64,000 nt of DNA from Cricetomys ansorgei (GCA_026225945.1 JAMJFZ010000070.1:310001-374000); one strand, 5' to 3'; positions 36,401 to 48,235 are shown, counted from the first letter of the stretch. Numbers and translations: made by a program. Notes: generated by a model not told the origin, from the letters alone.

Positions 36401-37140
36401 GGAAGGACATGACAGCATAGTTGGGATAATGTAATATCATCATTGGAAATATAGGACAGCAAAATTGAAAAAAACTGACATTGTAATTGTTATGATGTGA
36501 TATCAACAATGTAAATATATGACATCATAACAAGAAGTATCTAACAGAATATTTGGAAGGACTTCATAATTGTAAGATGTGATACCTTCATCATAATTTG
36601 TGACCACACAATTAAAATGGAGCTTAGGAAGCAAGTGATATGTCACAATAGGAAGCATGTGACACCTTAATTGAGATTATGTGGCACCATCAATAGAAAC
36701 TTATGACTTCATAAGTGGAACAAAGTAACACCAAAACTTGGCGGATGTGAAACCAATAATAAGAGTATATGACATCATTATAGGAATGACATGACAACAT
36801 ACATGGAAGGGCATGAAATCATAATTTGCATGAAGTGACATCAAAATATCAATATGATATCAAAGTGGGAAGAAAATTACATCATTATTACGATGATTTA
36901 ACAACCACAATGTAATGTGTAAATATATGAGATCATCAAAAGAAGGATGTGATATCAGTTTTGGTTGACCAATTATAGGGATGTGATGCTATAATTGCCG
37001 GGAACAGATGTCATAGTTGATATTAAATAAAAATATCAATGTAAAATATGATATCTTAATCCAAATAAACTGATATCATAAATAAGTTGATGTGACACCA
37101 TCAAGGCCAATGTTGATATCATAGCTGGAAGGAACAGATA
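33461..37140. repeat. Satellite T, array 1 right part
   Basis: The array continues with the same words. A marker phrase ('ggaaggaaatgatgtgataatt' in outline) recurs near 34,440, 34,640, 35,325, 35,682, 35,910 and 36,236, giving spacings of about 200-360 bp. This implies a higher-order unit with variable numbers of sub-units. Divergence between units is high, so the array is old. It ends abruptly where the S-unit tail D starts. Confidence 0.88.
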
Positions 37141-37650
37141 TGCCTTGAAACTGTATGTGTCAAATGTTAGCCTAGGAGAGCCTTCTTGTCAGTAATCCTT
37201 TACCTAGTCGCTTGGTTGTGGCCATGGTCACTAAATGTCATCACACTCAGGTCTGTCATGGCAGCTTTAGTGATCACCTTGGTGTGTGGAGTTGAGTAGT
37301 CTGCAGCAGGATTTCTGGGCAGGTCCAAGTCAGAATGTCCTTGCTTGGCCACAAAGGGATAGATACCAGTCCCTTTCCCAAAAGTCTATTTTTTGTTTCA
37401 CAGTCCTTTCTGCTGTGCTACAGACTGTCATGTGACCTCTGGATCATTGCTTTGGAATGAGGAAGTATTTTCTAAACCTCCTAGGACCCATGGTCTGTTC
37501 TCCACAAGTCCTCAGCCTAACAAGCATCCCTATCCCTGACCCTGCTCTAACCTCCACCTTGTACCCCTTCAGCCAACTACAAGCCACACCCACATAAACT
37601 GTCTGATATATTCAGTAGCTGAATGCCCCTAGACAGCCATCCCAGATGTA
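37141..37650. repeat. Unit S tail, copy D
   Basis: About 500 bp matching the ends of S copies B and C ('gtcactaaatgtcatcacactcagg' in outline versus 18,962; 'ggatttctgggcaggtcc' versus 21,927). The front of unit S is missing, replaced by satellite T. Antisense L1 follows, as in copies A and C. Confidence 0.75.
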
Positions 37651-39126
37651 TAAAGATGTTGAGCATTTCTTTAAGTGTTTCTCAGCCATTTGAGATTACT
37701 CTTTTGTGAATTCTTTTTTAGATATGCACCTCATTTTTAAATGGGTTGTTTTCTTGACATGTAGATTCTTGCATTTTTAATTTATGTTATATTTTAACTC
37801 TCTATTGGAAGTGGAGTTGATCAATATCTTCCCATTCTGTAGGCTTCTTTTTGCACTGTTGACAATGTCATTTTCCTTACAGAAGCTTTTCAGTTTCATG
37901 AGGTCCTCATTAACCTTTGATCTTTGTTCCTGACTTTTCAGTGTTCTGTTAGAAAGGTTACCTCCTGTTCCACTTCTTTCAAGGCTATTGCTTACTTTCT
38001 CTCCAATCAGTTTCAGTATATGTGGTTTTATATTGAGAACTTATATCCATTTGGACATGAGGTTTGTACTCAGTAATAGATATCAATCTATTTGCATTCT
38101 TCTACTTCAGACATTCAATTAGACCAGCACCATTTGATAAAACTGCTTTCTTTTTGTAATTGTATTTTTCTGGCTTCTTTATAAATAATCAGGAATCCAT
38201 AGGTGTGTGGCTTTATACCTGTATCCTTTATTCCATTCCATTGGTCATCATGTCTGTTTTTGTTCCAATACCATGCTGCTTTTATTACTATGGCTGTGTA
38301 GTACAGATTAATATCTGGGATCTTGATACTTCTAGAAGTTCTTTTATTTTTCAGAATTATTTTAACTACCTAAGTATTCAGTTTTTCCATATGAAGTTGT
38401 GTATTGCCCTTTTAATATCTTTAAAGAACTATATTGGGATTTGAAAGGGATTGCATTGAGTCTTTAGATTACATTTAGTACAGTGGCCTTTTTTACTATG
38501 TTGATCTTTCCAACCCAGGTACATGGGATATCTTTCCATCTATTGAGATATTCAGATTCCCTCGTCTAGGAAATAAATATTTTGTCATTCAAGTCTTTCA
38601 CTTGCTTGCTTAGAGTTGCCAAAGATACCTTATGTTATTTGTATTTATTGTGAAGAGTTTTCTTTCTCTTATTTCTTTCTCTTTCTTTTTTGTCATTTCT
38701 GTATAGGAGGGCTACAGATTTTTTTTAGTTTATCATGTAGCCAGCCATTTCACTGTAGTTGTTTAACAGCTATAGGAGTTCCTGATATAGTTTTTGAGGT
38801 CATTTATATATAATATCTCATCTTAAAATAAGGATACTTTGACTGTTTCCTTGTGAATTCATATCCACTTAATCTCCTTCTCTTCCCTGATAGTTCTTGC
38901 TAGAACTTTAAGTGTTGTACTCAATATTCATAAATGGAGGAAACAGCCTGGGCTTCCTTCTGATTTTAGTGATATTGCTTTGATTTTTCCTCTATTTAAT
39001 TTGATATTGTCAGTAGGATTGCTGTTACTTACCTTTATTATGTTTCGATATGGCCTTTTAATCTTCAGTCTCTCCATGAGGTTTATTTTGAAGGGTTGTT
39101 TGATATTATAAAAAGCTTTCTCACTC
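37651..39126 (-). mobile_element. L1 ORF2 fragment, antisense (copy D)
   Basis: This is the paralogue of the L1 at 22.3-24.05 kb, starting at the same L1 point after the S tail: 'gtttctcagccatttgagat', 'gaagcttttcagtttcatg' (37,882), 'ggctgtgtagtacagatta' (38,291) and 'tacatgggatatctttccatc' in outline (38,520). It stops near 39,126, earlier than copy C. The catalytic-box region is degraded. It was clearly present before the S-L1 duplication. Confidence 0.87.
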
Positions 39127-39233
39127 TCTTGCTGAAGATAATTTTGATTTTCTCGTTTCTACTTTTATCTCTATATTACTGGAATTCCTGCAAATTCCAC
39201 CTTGCCTTGGTCCCTGAAATATCTTCACATCAG
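39127..39233. other. Short unassigned junction
   Basis: Short sequence between the L1 break and the possible retrocopy, with no recognised feature. Confidence 0.3.
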
Positions 39234-39790
39234 TTTTTTTTCTCCTTCCTTTATTGTCATTGAAAAGAAATCAGGGAAATTGTCCTGTGGCATACTCTAC
39301 CTTCTTAGACTTATTGCTCCTAAACAATGGTATCAACTAGTTCCTAATGCTCTGTTTTTCTTAAAAAGTGTTAGTTGCCATGCTTGATTCAATGGTTTGG
39401 AGAAACAAAATTTCATAGGTAACTCCATTCTGAATGATTCAAATCAGTAGGCATGCAGTGTCTTTTATCCCTTTCTTGATTGGCCAGATGGGTGCCAATG
39501 TGAAGAATCCAATACAATATTCTTAAAGACCTTCATTGTTCTTTACATCCTTTACCATGACAACCATGTTCAAGATTCCCAGGAGGATAGCTGCAATGAA
39601 TGTTGCAAAAATTTTCCATCCATTGTTTTTGTTGTTAATGCAATTCTCCTCAAGGTGATTTCTGATAAGAGATGGAAGAAGTAGCCTAAAGCCAAATTGT
39701 ATTCCATGATAGGGGCTGTAATTCAGAGAGCCCATGAAGTGGCTAGGGGACATCCATTCTGTGGTCTTTCCATAGAGAGGAATCTAAGCT
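39234..39790 (-). pseudogene. Possible retrocopy tail encoding a short membrane-anchored C terminus
   Basis: I do not recognise the gene. On the minus strand an open frame (39,753 to 39,523, 76 codons; open a little further upstream) contains a hydrophobic stretch 'IFATFIAAILLGILNMVVMV' near its C terminus and a charged tail 'KDVKNNEGL'. After its stop comes about 270 bp of 3'-UTR-like sequence, then AATAAA (39,255-39,250) and, nine bases later, eight A residues (39,241-39,234). This arrangement suits a truncated processed copy of an mRNA. It lies between L1 copy D and an R copy and has no counterpart in the other copies. The stop-free frame could be chance. Confidence 0.35.
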
Positions 39791-41310
39791 CCAAAGGTGC
39801 ACAATAGATGGCAGAGTGTGGCACGTATGTAGTAGATGTACAACAGAACATCTACTTTTTCCCCTTCCATTTTAATACAAATAATAATGATTGGTCTGTG
39901 GTGTACTGTCCCATGCAGTCACAACCATCAGCAAGTGCTCAAGTTTGTGCAGGTATCACAGACAAAAGGAATCTGCTCAAGTATGCTTGCTTGGCTACTT
40001 ATGTGTCTAAGCAGAGAAGACCTTTGATTGCCAAACATGTGAATAGCAGGTTATCAGTAATTTAATTCCATAGCCTGCACTTTGTAAAAGCTCTGAGTAG
40101 GTTGACATTCAGATAGCTCAGTTATCAGCAACACAGAGGCTCCTGGATACTGGGTAGGTACAGAATTAGGACAGGGTATTGCCAAGGAACCGAGACTCTG
40201 GTCTTTATCTCAGGACATCACAAAAGATCTCTACAGTGAGTAGATAGTTTCAGTTCTCTGGCATATGGAGTTTAGTGGCCTATTGGATTATGAAGGCATT
40301 TACCTAATGAAAATGCAATTTTTTTTAAGAAATCAGAGATAAAAGACTATCCTGTTTACCTGTGGCACAAAATTATGGTCTCATGTGAGTTTGTGAGTAT
40401 GGTTATCAATTTCTTTATTATGTGTGTGTGTATATACCTGTGTTTATGTGTTTGTGTGCTGGGAAAAGTAGTCAAACAAATACGTGCTATGCCATGTTTG
40501 AGTATTAATGCTTGAAGGACAGCTCTTTTATGAGCAGATGCAGAGGTAGGAAAGGGTAGATCTGGGATATTGGGGTTCTGAGAGGACCTGGTTGGAGTAC
40601 AGGGAGGGAATACAGAAGACTGGAAGTATTTTTGGGATACAACAGTCAAAAAACATACAAATAAAAAAAAACATGCAGATTGAATGTTGTAGGAAAGGAG
40701 GGCAATGATTATAGGCTGTATTTTTTATTTGGTATTTGACTTTTTTTTCCACGAACTTTCACAGAAATGCTAGATTCTGATGGTGAACACAATTTAAGTT
40801 TGCAATCATTTTAAATTTTATAAAATGATTTTAAGCTCAAATAAAAGAAGTAATATGTAAATACCAACTTTACTGAATTGAACCCTGCTAGTTAAATTAA
40901 AAAAATGTCAGAACTTTGGTTTTATTTGAGTGATTGTGTGACTAGGGGCTGAGTAAGGCAGAAACACAAGACACACACTAACACACTGTTGTTAGTCTCC
41001 AGTTTGGTGGTATTACAGCAAGTGTATCTGAAATATCTCTGAGAGCCCAACAATATTCCAAGTTGCATAATGATGTATCCACTTGCTTGTGTGCTTAATA
41101 TAACCTTTGTACATAAATATGTGGTTGGAGAAATAATATTTCCCAACTCATAAAGAGACTTATATCCTGTTGATAAAGTAAACACATGTATACTGATGTG
41201 TCATGAGACGGTGGGATTTGCAAAACTTTAAGAATATGGTAGATTGTGGTAACTCTTGAGTTTATATTGGTTGCCTGGCATTTCTTGTCTCTGCCTTTTG
41301 GTTCCAGAGG
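39791..41310. repeat. Unit R, copy R3a (partial)
   Basis: No gene is seen. 39,800-40,240 aligns to 28,700-29,110 and 43,750-44,180 ('cagtcacaaccatcagcaag' versus 'caatcacaaccatcaacaga'). 40,660-41,290 aligns to 60-590 at the window start. So it is a rearranged R copy joined to the next R copy. Confidence 0.65.
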
Positions 41311-41713
41311 CAATGATATTTTTCCTCAGGCTTCTATAGGCTCATCCAGCTAATAAGGGAATTCCAATCATTTTTTCAAAGTGTAGCTCTCATTGAGGTG
41401 GAGCCATTTTACCAATTAGCCCATATTCTTTGGAAATGAGTATCCTGTACAATCTTCAACCCAAAGACCATTCCACTTACTCAACATGGGAATATTATCA
41501 CTTGACAGCATTTCCTAAAAGAGTGAGTGGGTTTGCCACCAGGGAGTCTTGCTCTGGGCAGTAAATTGGGAATTCAGACTCAAAAGGGGGCCAAGTGAGT
41601 GGATGTAGATTAAAAGGAACATGACATTCTTGGTCTGTTTCCTCCAGAACATAGCAATGGTCTCATATTACCTTGGAATTTTAAAGTCTTTTGAATCTGG
41701 TGACCAGTGAAGT

Positions 41714-42304
41714 TGTGGGACCTTTGGGGCTGAAGAGCAGTCAAACCAGCAGACAAGTTCCTTGCCCTTGCAAAGAAGGCTGGGAGGACACTTTGAAAGC
41801 TTCTTCTCTTTCAGTCCTGGAAGGTCCCAAATTGTTCACAGTAGCAAAATGAAATAACCTGGCAAATTTTGGTCCACCCTGTTGCAGATTAGACACCTCT
41901 CTTGGTCTTTGCAAAGACCATGAGGCCAGGTGCCCGCCCTACCCCCATGCAAATGGGACTTCCCCACCCAGAGTACCAGAACCCTGCCTCCTCTGGGGAA
42001 AGATATTTAAAAAGGGAAAGCCCACCAATAAAGGAGACCATGATCCATCAGATAATTCTCTTGGGGCTTCCTTTTCCATCTAGTCCTTTATTCTCTGATT
42101 GCATGGTCAGAACTTGCGAAAAATCAACCGAGACTCATTCCTCGGTTTCTGTGTGTTTTCCCTCTGCTCAAACTCAAGCTCTGACTTTCTGTCCAGGATT
42201 TGGCAATCGGGTCACCACAGGTCAGGCACCTGCAGTGTGCATGGGAATCCAGCCGCCAAGGCAGATCAGCAGTGGTTTGAATGCAGGAAAGAGGGTATCT
42301 AACA
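41714..42304 (+). mobile_element. Solo ERVK LTR with perfect 6-bp target duplication
   Basis: The element begins TGTGGGACC and ends CTAACA. The host hexamer TGAAGT stands on both sides (41,708-41,713 and 42,305-42,310), the target size of class II retroviruses. A TATA-like 'gatatttaaaaag' is at 42,002-42,014 and AATAAA at 42,027-42,032, so the LTR is in plus orientation. The paralogous R2 site near 27,085-27,100 has no insertion. A 148-codon open frame inside it is not a gene. It is not the same LTR family as the provirus at 8.26-16.2 kb. Confidence 0.85.
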
Positions 42305-44365
42305 TGAAGTCTTTTGAGGCATTCAGAGCTTTAGAATTCTTGTCCTAGCAGTGTTAAAAAACAGAGTTCCTGGTACCCTGCATAACCATGGTTAGCAGGC
42401 ATGTAAAACAGTAGTCATCCTAGACTGCGTAAGGTGCTTGGTAAAAGTTGGACTTCTCTGGGCTCCTTTCTTGTTTTCCTAACAGTAAACTGAGAGATCC
42501 AAATTTACTATAGCCCCAATCACTGCCACAAACTGCTTTCTCTGCTCGGTAATTTCACACATAACATGTTTGTTGGAATACACACCAGTAACTACATAAT
42601 GCAACATTTCCAATCACCTGTCGTTTATATTCCTCCATTCATCCTTGACTTCTTTATCCAAGCCTCCTTAACCACTTCCCATCGTTATCTTTTATTATTC
42701 ACTCCTACTTACATTTATTTCTGACTCTTTTATTTTGATTTTATTCTTTCCTTCCTTTTCCTCTCTTAATTCTTTTTGCATTTATAAAGGTTCTTCTTTT
42801 GGAGAGTTGTATGTTTAGTATTCATCCAACTACCTGTCAGACAATGTTTGTTATAGAAAACCTCATGTCCATTGGTAATACAAGGTGCTGGGAGCATTGT
42901 AACATTACTAGATATCTTGTACAGCTAAAATATGTGGATCATCAAAAAACAGAAAGCTGTTTGATTTATTCATTCTAAATTTACATAACCAGAAACCTCC
43001 ATGCAGACATAGAAATGAGCTTAGAAACCAATGAAATAGGAAGACTTTACTTTTCCAGATTTCACTGCCTGTGTAGCTTAATTTGGAAACATGACTCCTG
43101 GAATAGCTGACTCAGTTTTTGGGTCATATTATTTAGCTCCACGTAGGTCAAGTTTCCCAGAAGGAATGACAGGTTCCAGGTTGAGATGCTCTGAGCTATC
43201 ATTTTTTCATGTCATGTGTTTGTTATACTTTGGCAAGTTTATCCCTGATTATAAGTGGAAGAATGGGTACCATAGGGCCTAATAGTAATCCATAGTATGT
43301 GCTGGGGTTTTGAAAGCTCAAAAATTTACCATGGATAATTCATACTCTGTTCTTACCTTAGATTGGAATTTGAGCCTTTAACAGTTCAGAAGGCCATGGA
43401 AAGTAAACTATGTCTGTTGTAGATGTAGTTCAGCATCTCTTATACTTGTTCCCAGAAGTTTAAACAAGAAAGATTGTTCTATGGTATAATCCCTATTCAA
43501 TCACAACTAAGAATGGGGGAAACTGTTGATGTACTTTTGATGTTCAATGATCACAAGCGTGTATTCTCATTAGTTTAATTTTCTATTCTTGTGACTGAAC
43601 ATATATGATCATTGGCTAATTGCAATCATTATTAAGAGACAGGTGTTAAAATGCCCAGAAAATGCAAGTGAGCATGCATGCTGTTTCCTCTCCCAAGAGA
43701 GGAAGCCAAGCCTCAAGATGTGCAGAAGACATGGTAAACGATGTTATGTGCGTAGTTGATATAGGACAGCACATCTATTATTTTCCCCCTCCTTTTTAAA
43801 AAAAGGATCTATGGTACATTCCCTATGAAATCACAATCATCAAACAGATCCCAGAATAATACAGATTCTACTGCAGGGACCATAGGGCAAAGTATTTCCT
43901 AGAGTAATTATAAATGTCTATTCTTGTTTCTGAGAATATTGGCTGAAATTGACTGAAAATTGTAAACAGCAGCTGTTCATTCAATTGAATTATATCCTGC
44001 TCCACATGAGAAGTCAGTGCATGCCAAAATGCATATGATTTACAGTTCAGCAGTATAATATATACTGGAATGTGGTTGTCCAGAGGAGGGGTCTGGTGGA
44101 AAGAATGTCTATAAGCAAACGATCTTGGTTTTTTTTCCCCTTGGGATATTCTCAAAGATATCAACAGAGAGGAGGCAAGTTCTCCAGTCTCAGGACTTAG
44201 ACACTTGAACGTCTCCCTGTTTGGATATGGAAAGCTTTTCCCAAAGTAAAATGGCAATTTTCCAAGAATCCACAGATATATATCTGTCCTGGGTACCTGT
44301 GGTACATAATCTATGGAAGCATGAATATGTGTCAGCATGTATGTCATTTAATGTATCTTTCATTT

Positions 44366-44449
44366 TTGTGTGTGTGTATGTGTGTGTGTGTGTGTGTATT
44401 GTATGTATGTGTGTGTGTGTGTGTGTGTGTGCATGTACGTTTGTGTGTC
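44366..44449. repeat. (TG)n microsatellite in R3
   Basis: TG repeats with TATG interruptions, in the same paralogous position as 29,288-29,342. Confidence 0.9.
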
Positions 44450-45249
44450 TGTCAGTTTTGGTGTATTTAAACAGGAAGAGATATTCACATACCTACTTCC
44501 TCCACTGATTTGCAATTTTCATTGTGGCATTGTTCTCCTATAAAAATAAAATGAAGAAATTGTATTCCTTAATTTTCCAAGGAGCTGTGCATGACAGAGG
44601 CACAGATTGGTGTCATTATGCAGTCTATTGATATGAATATACATGTATCTGACATAAGTGTAAAAGAATATTAATGTAGTTGATTGGCAGTGTAATACCT
44701 TCACATACTTGTCTGGTTTACAACAGCAATTTTAGTTAAATTATTGGAAGGAAAAGTAAAATACATGTATAACTCAGACTTTGATTTTGGAATAAGTGAA
44801 TAGGAAAATAGTCAATTGTCATGAGTGGGTAGGATCTCTATGGCACTAGGGAAGTATTAAATTGTGGCTGTCAATGGTTCCCTGATGACCCTAATGACAT
44901 TCCTATGGTCCCATTTATTTATGACTCAAGATCAGCATCATTTACCTCCTTTCAGTTAAGTATAAGTTGGCTTCAAATCAAGGCATGGCTTAAGACCTGA
45001 CAGCTGACTAGGCACTGGCACTAGAACTCAAGGTACTAATGGTAGCTGGCACAGGTTACAGGTGTGGATAAGCTGATCCAATAATTTTGGTTGTGAATGT
45101 CCACATTCATAAGATTTGTTATTCTGAAATGGAAACCTCAGCCCTAAGAAGTTTGTATCCACAACAGAGTGAGTTCTCCACTGTGTAACCATTTTCAGCA
45201 AACAGTGAAGCCATTTCTTAGACTAGTCGGTCCCTGGTTAATGAGGTAG

Positions 45250-46075
45250 GTGTTTGTCTGTATTGGCAGCTTCTCAATACTTTTGTATATTCATTTTATT
45301 CTTCTCTGAAACAGTGCATAATGACAGCAGCTTTTCTTCTTTCTACTCTCCCAAGCCCTTCCCTTTGTTTCTCAGATCGACTGATCTTAATTTCCCTTCT
45401 GATAAGAGCTTGTCTTTCACAGATATCAAGAGAACCCAGCCTAAGTAAAACCTAATATCAAAGTAGGATGAGAAAACTAACTAGTGGGTAGTGAGTACAA
45501 AGAGAAGGCAAAAGATGCAGAGACACCCCCCTTCCATTGTTAAAAGTTCCGTGAAAACAGGAAGCTAAAATACATACCATATATCCAGAGGATCTCGTGT
45601 AGATGCATACAGGGTCTGATATCCACTTCAGTCTCAGTGAGACCATATGAGCCCCGTCTAGTTGAAACAGTGGGCTGTGTTCTCCTGGTGTCTGTGACAA
45701 CTCTGGCTTCCACAATCCTTCCCTCCCCTCACTGTAGTGTTCCCTGAGATGTTAAGGTTGGAAACCAGTTGAGATCTTTAGTTTATGCACACTCTATGCC
45801 TAATATGTGTAGCTGTGGGTCTCTGCATCTGTTTCTATCAGCTGCTTAAGGAAGCCTCTCTGGGGAAGATGAAGCTTTTATGAACCAAATTTGATTCTAG
45901 AATAGGCCTCTGGGGTACCAGCCTCAGGGTTTTGGCCATCCGGCAGTGTCGGCCATGGGCTTTCTCAACTGATGTGGGCCTCAAGTAAGACCAGTCATGT
46001 GTTTATCCCTCCCACAAGTTCTTTGCTACCATTACCCCAGCATATCTTGTATGCAGAACACAGAGTATGTCAAAA
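45250..46075 (-). mobile_element. Lx-type L1 3'-region fragment, antisense (in R3)
   Basis: A longer copy of the element at 30,180-30,620. Landmarks are 'gcaaaagatgcagagacacc', 'gagaccatatgagcccc', 'gttgaaacagtgggctgtg', 'ttctcctggtgtctg', 'gcagtgtcggccatggg' and 'cccagcatatcttgtatgc', a text common as antisense L1 3' region in rodent genomes. The family assignment is from memory. Confidence 0.55.
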
Positions 46076-46084
46076 GTTTTGAAA

Positions 46085-47538
46085 ATGTATTCTCTATATG
46101 TGGCAGCACAATTGGAGACTCTAACAACATAATAATGACTGTGATATCAACAATGTGAAAAATCATAATTGCAAGAATCTGATATCATAATACTAATGAG
46201 ATGAAATCAACACATCGATTTAAATATATGACATCATAAAAAGGACAAACAGCAAAATTGGAAAGAACTGATATCATAATCAGTGTGATTGATATAAATA
46301 ATGTAACTATATAACATCGTAAACAAAGGGAACTGAAATCTTAATCATGATCATGTGACAACAGTGTAAACATGTCTTTATGAAATCAGTGATATCACAC
46401 CAAAATTAGAAGGAAGAGATTTTATAATTTTGACAATGTGACACCATTAACATAAGTATGTGACATTACAATTGGAAGGAAATGAACAGAAATTTGAAGA
46501 ATATGAAAATTATATATGGATTATGTGACATTAGCCATGTAAATAAATATAATTTTCAGAAACAGATATAATAACTATGATGAGGGTACATAAATTGTAT
46601 AAATACATGATGTCATAATAGGAGGTATATGACAGAATAAATGGCAGGAACTTACATCATAATTTTGATGATGTGATACTATCATTGTAAATATGTGCCA
46701 TCACAATTGAAAGGAAATAATGTGATAAGTAGAGTATAAGACATTATAAAGTGGATTATTTGAATCAATGTATGTAAATATATAACCTCATAATTGGGAA
46801 GACTGACAATTATGAAGAGATGACATAAACAAGATATGATATTACAATCATAAGGATATGACAGCATAATGAAAGGAATTGATATTATAAATGGGATGAT
46901 GTGAAACCATTAATATCAAGTTGTGACAGAACAATTGGAATGAAATGGAATGTTAATGGGAAGAATAAGACATCATAATGTACATTAGGCTGTGACATCA
47001 TTAATATACATATATGTCACCATAACTCAAACAAACTGATATGAAATTGTGATGAAATGATATAAACAATGCAAATATATGACAAATGGAATAAACTGAC
47101 ATCATAATTGCAACGATGTGACAACATCATTGTGGATGCATGACATCACAATAAGAATATGAAAACATATAGGAAGAATCTGACACTCATTATATATGGA
47201 TTGTGACAGCATCAAAGTAAGGATATGACTCATAACTGGAATGAAATGGCATGGAAATTGGAAGGATAAGTCATCCTAATTGAGGTTGTGTGATGTCAAC
47301 ATATGAAATCATTATTGGAAGAAACTGAAGTCATATAGGTGATGATAAACAACACAATGTAAATATGTGATACCATATTGTGATTTTTATGACTTCAGTA
47401 TTAGAAAGAAATGAAATCATATTTGGGATGATGTGAAACCATCAAGGTATGTGATATCAAAATTAGAAAAAATTGATTTGAAAATTGGAAGGACAAAACA
47501 CTTTAAAATATGAGTTATATTACATCATCAATGACAGG
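46085..47538. repeat. Satellite T, array 2
   Basis: The same repeat words as T1. The marker phrase recurs near 46,480, 46,706, 46,940, 47,245 and 47,470, that is every 225-235 bp with one longer step. Its left neighbour is R3, as R2 is for T1. Its right neighbour is an L1 3' end, not an S tail. Confidence 0.87.
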
Positions 47539-47960
47539 AGTGTAAAAAGCTACACTCAAAATGTGTCGCTGACATGAATTAATCTGGGCAGTTCAGGAAT
47601 AACACCAATCAACCTGACACCATTGATATAAAAAAATTCACAGCCCTGAAACCTAGACATAAAACTATGGAGAATTGAGCAAAACTAAAAGTGAAAAAAA
47701 TGTATTCTGGGGAAGAACACTCATATTGGATTTTCAGTGTCATTTGGTCAGACCCAAAGGCAAGCATAGTGGTAACAATACAGATTGGAGTCATTTAGGA
47801 ATATATATGCACATACATATATGTAAGCAATAAAAAAGAACAAAGAAGTCAAGAATTTGAAAGCCAGAAAGGAGAGATCTATTGGAGGGTTTAGGGGCAG
47901 AAAGGAAAAAGGGAACTATGTGATTTTATTATTTCATATGTAAAAAAAATCATATATAAA
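47539..47960 (+). mobile_element. L1 3' end, sense (first)
   Basis: The phrase order 'aaagaagtcaagaatttgaaag', 'tattggagggtttaggggcag', 'gaaaaagggaactatgtgat' in outline matches the 3' UTR end of rodent Lx-type L1. It ends in an A-rich tail followed by TA-rich sequence. Its opening ('tgtaaaaagctacactcaaa') recurs at 48,904. Confidence 0.65.
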
Positions 47961-48182
47961 TATATAAATTTGTATATGTTTGTATATGTTACATATACAT
48001 GTAGCATGTTACAAATAACGTGTATATTTTAGTATTTTATATATAATTATATATTATAATTTGTATATATTATATATAATTTGTACATATATACAGTATA
48101 TACAAATTATATATGAGATCTTTTACTTTTTGATAAAAAAATAAAAAATATACAAAAACATATGTGGGTGTATACATATATG

Positions 48183-48235
<53 letters not shown>

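Larger units (their letters stand above)
41311..46080. repeat. Unit R, copy R3 (about 4.8 kb with solo LTR)
   Basis: This is the paralogue of R2 in the same order, as listed there, with a 591-bp solo LTR inserted at 41,714-42,304. It runs into satellite T2, exactly as R2 runs into T1. No open frame is shared with R2. Confidence 0.75.

Noticed and set aside
31096..37140. CRISPR-like or zinc-finger array
   Set aside because: Units are degenerate and contiguous without unique spacers, the genome is mammalian, and no Cys2-His2 linker pattern is readable.
41902..42348. 148-codon open frame
   Set aside because: Lies almost entirely within the solo LTR and runs past its end into host sequence.
43868..44347. 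159-codon minus-strand frame in R3
   Set aside because: The paralogous R2 region (28,800-29,290) does not keep this frame, and no domain is visible.
44221..44508. 95-codon frame rich in Val/Cys
   Set aside because: Mostly translated (TG)n microsatellite.
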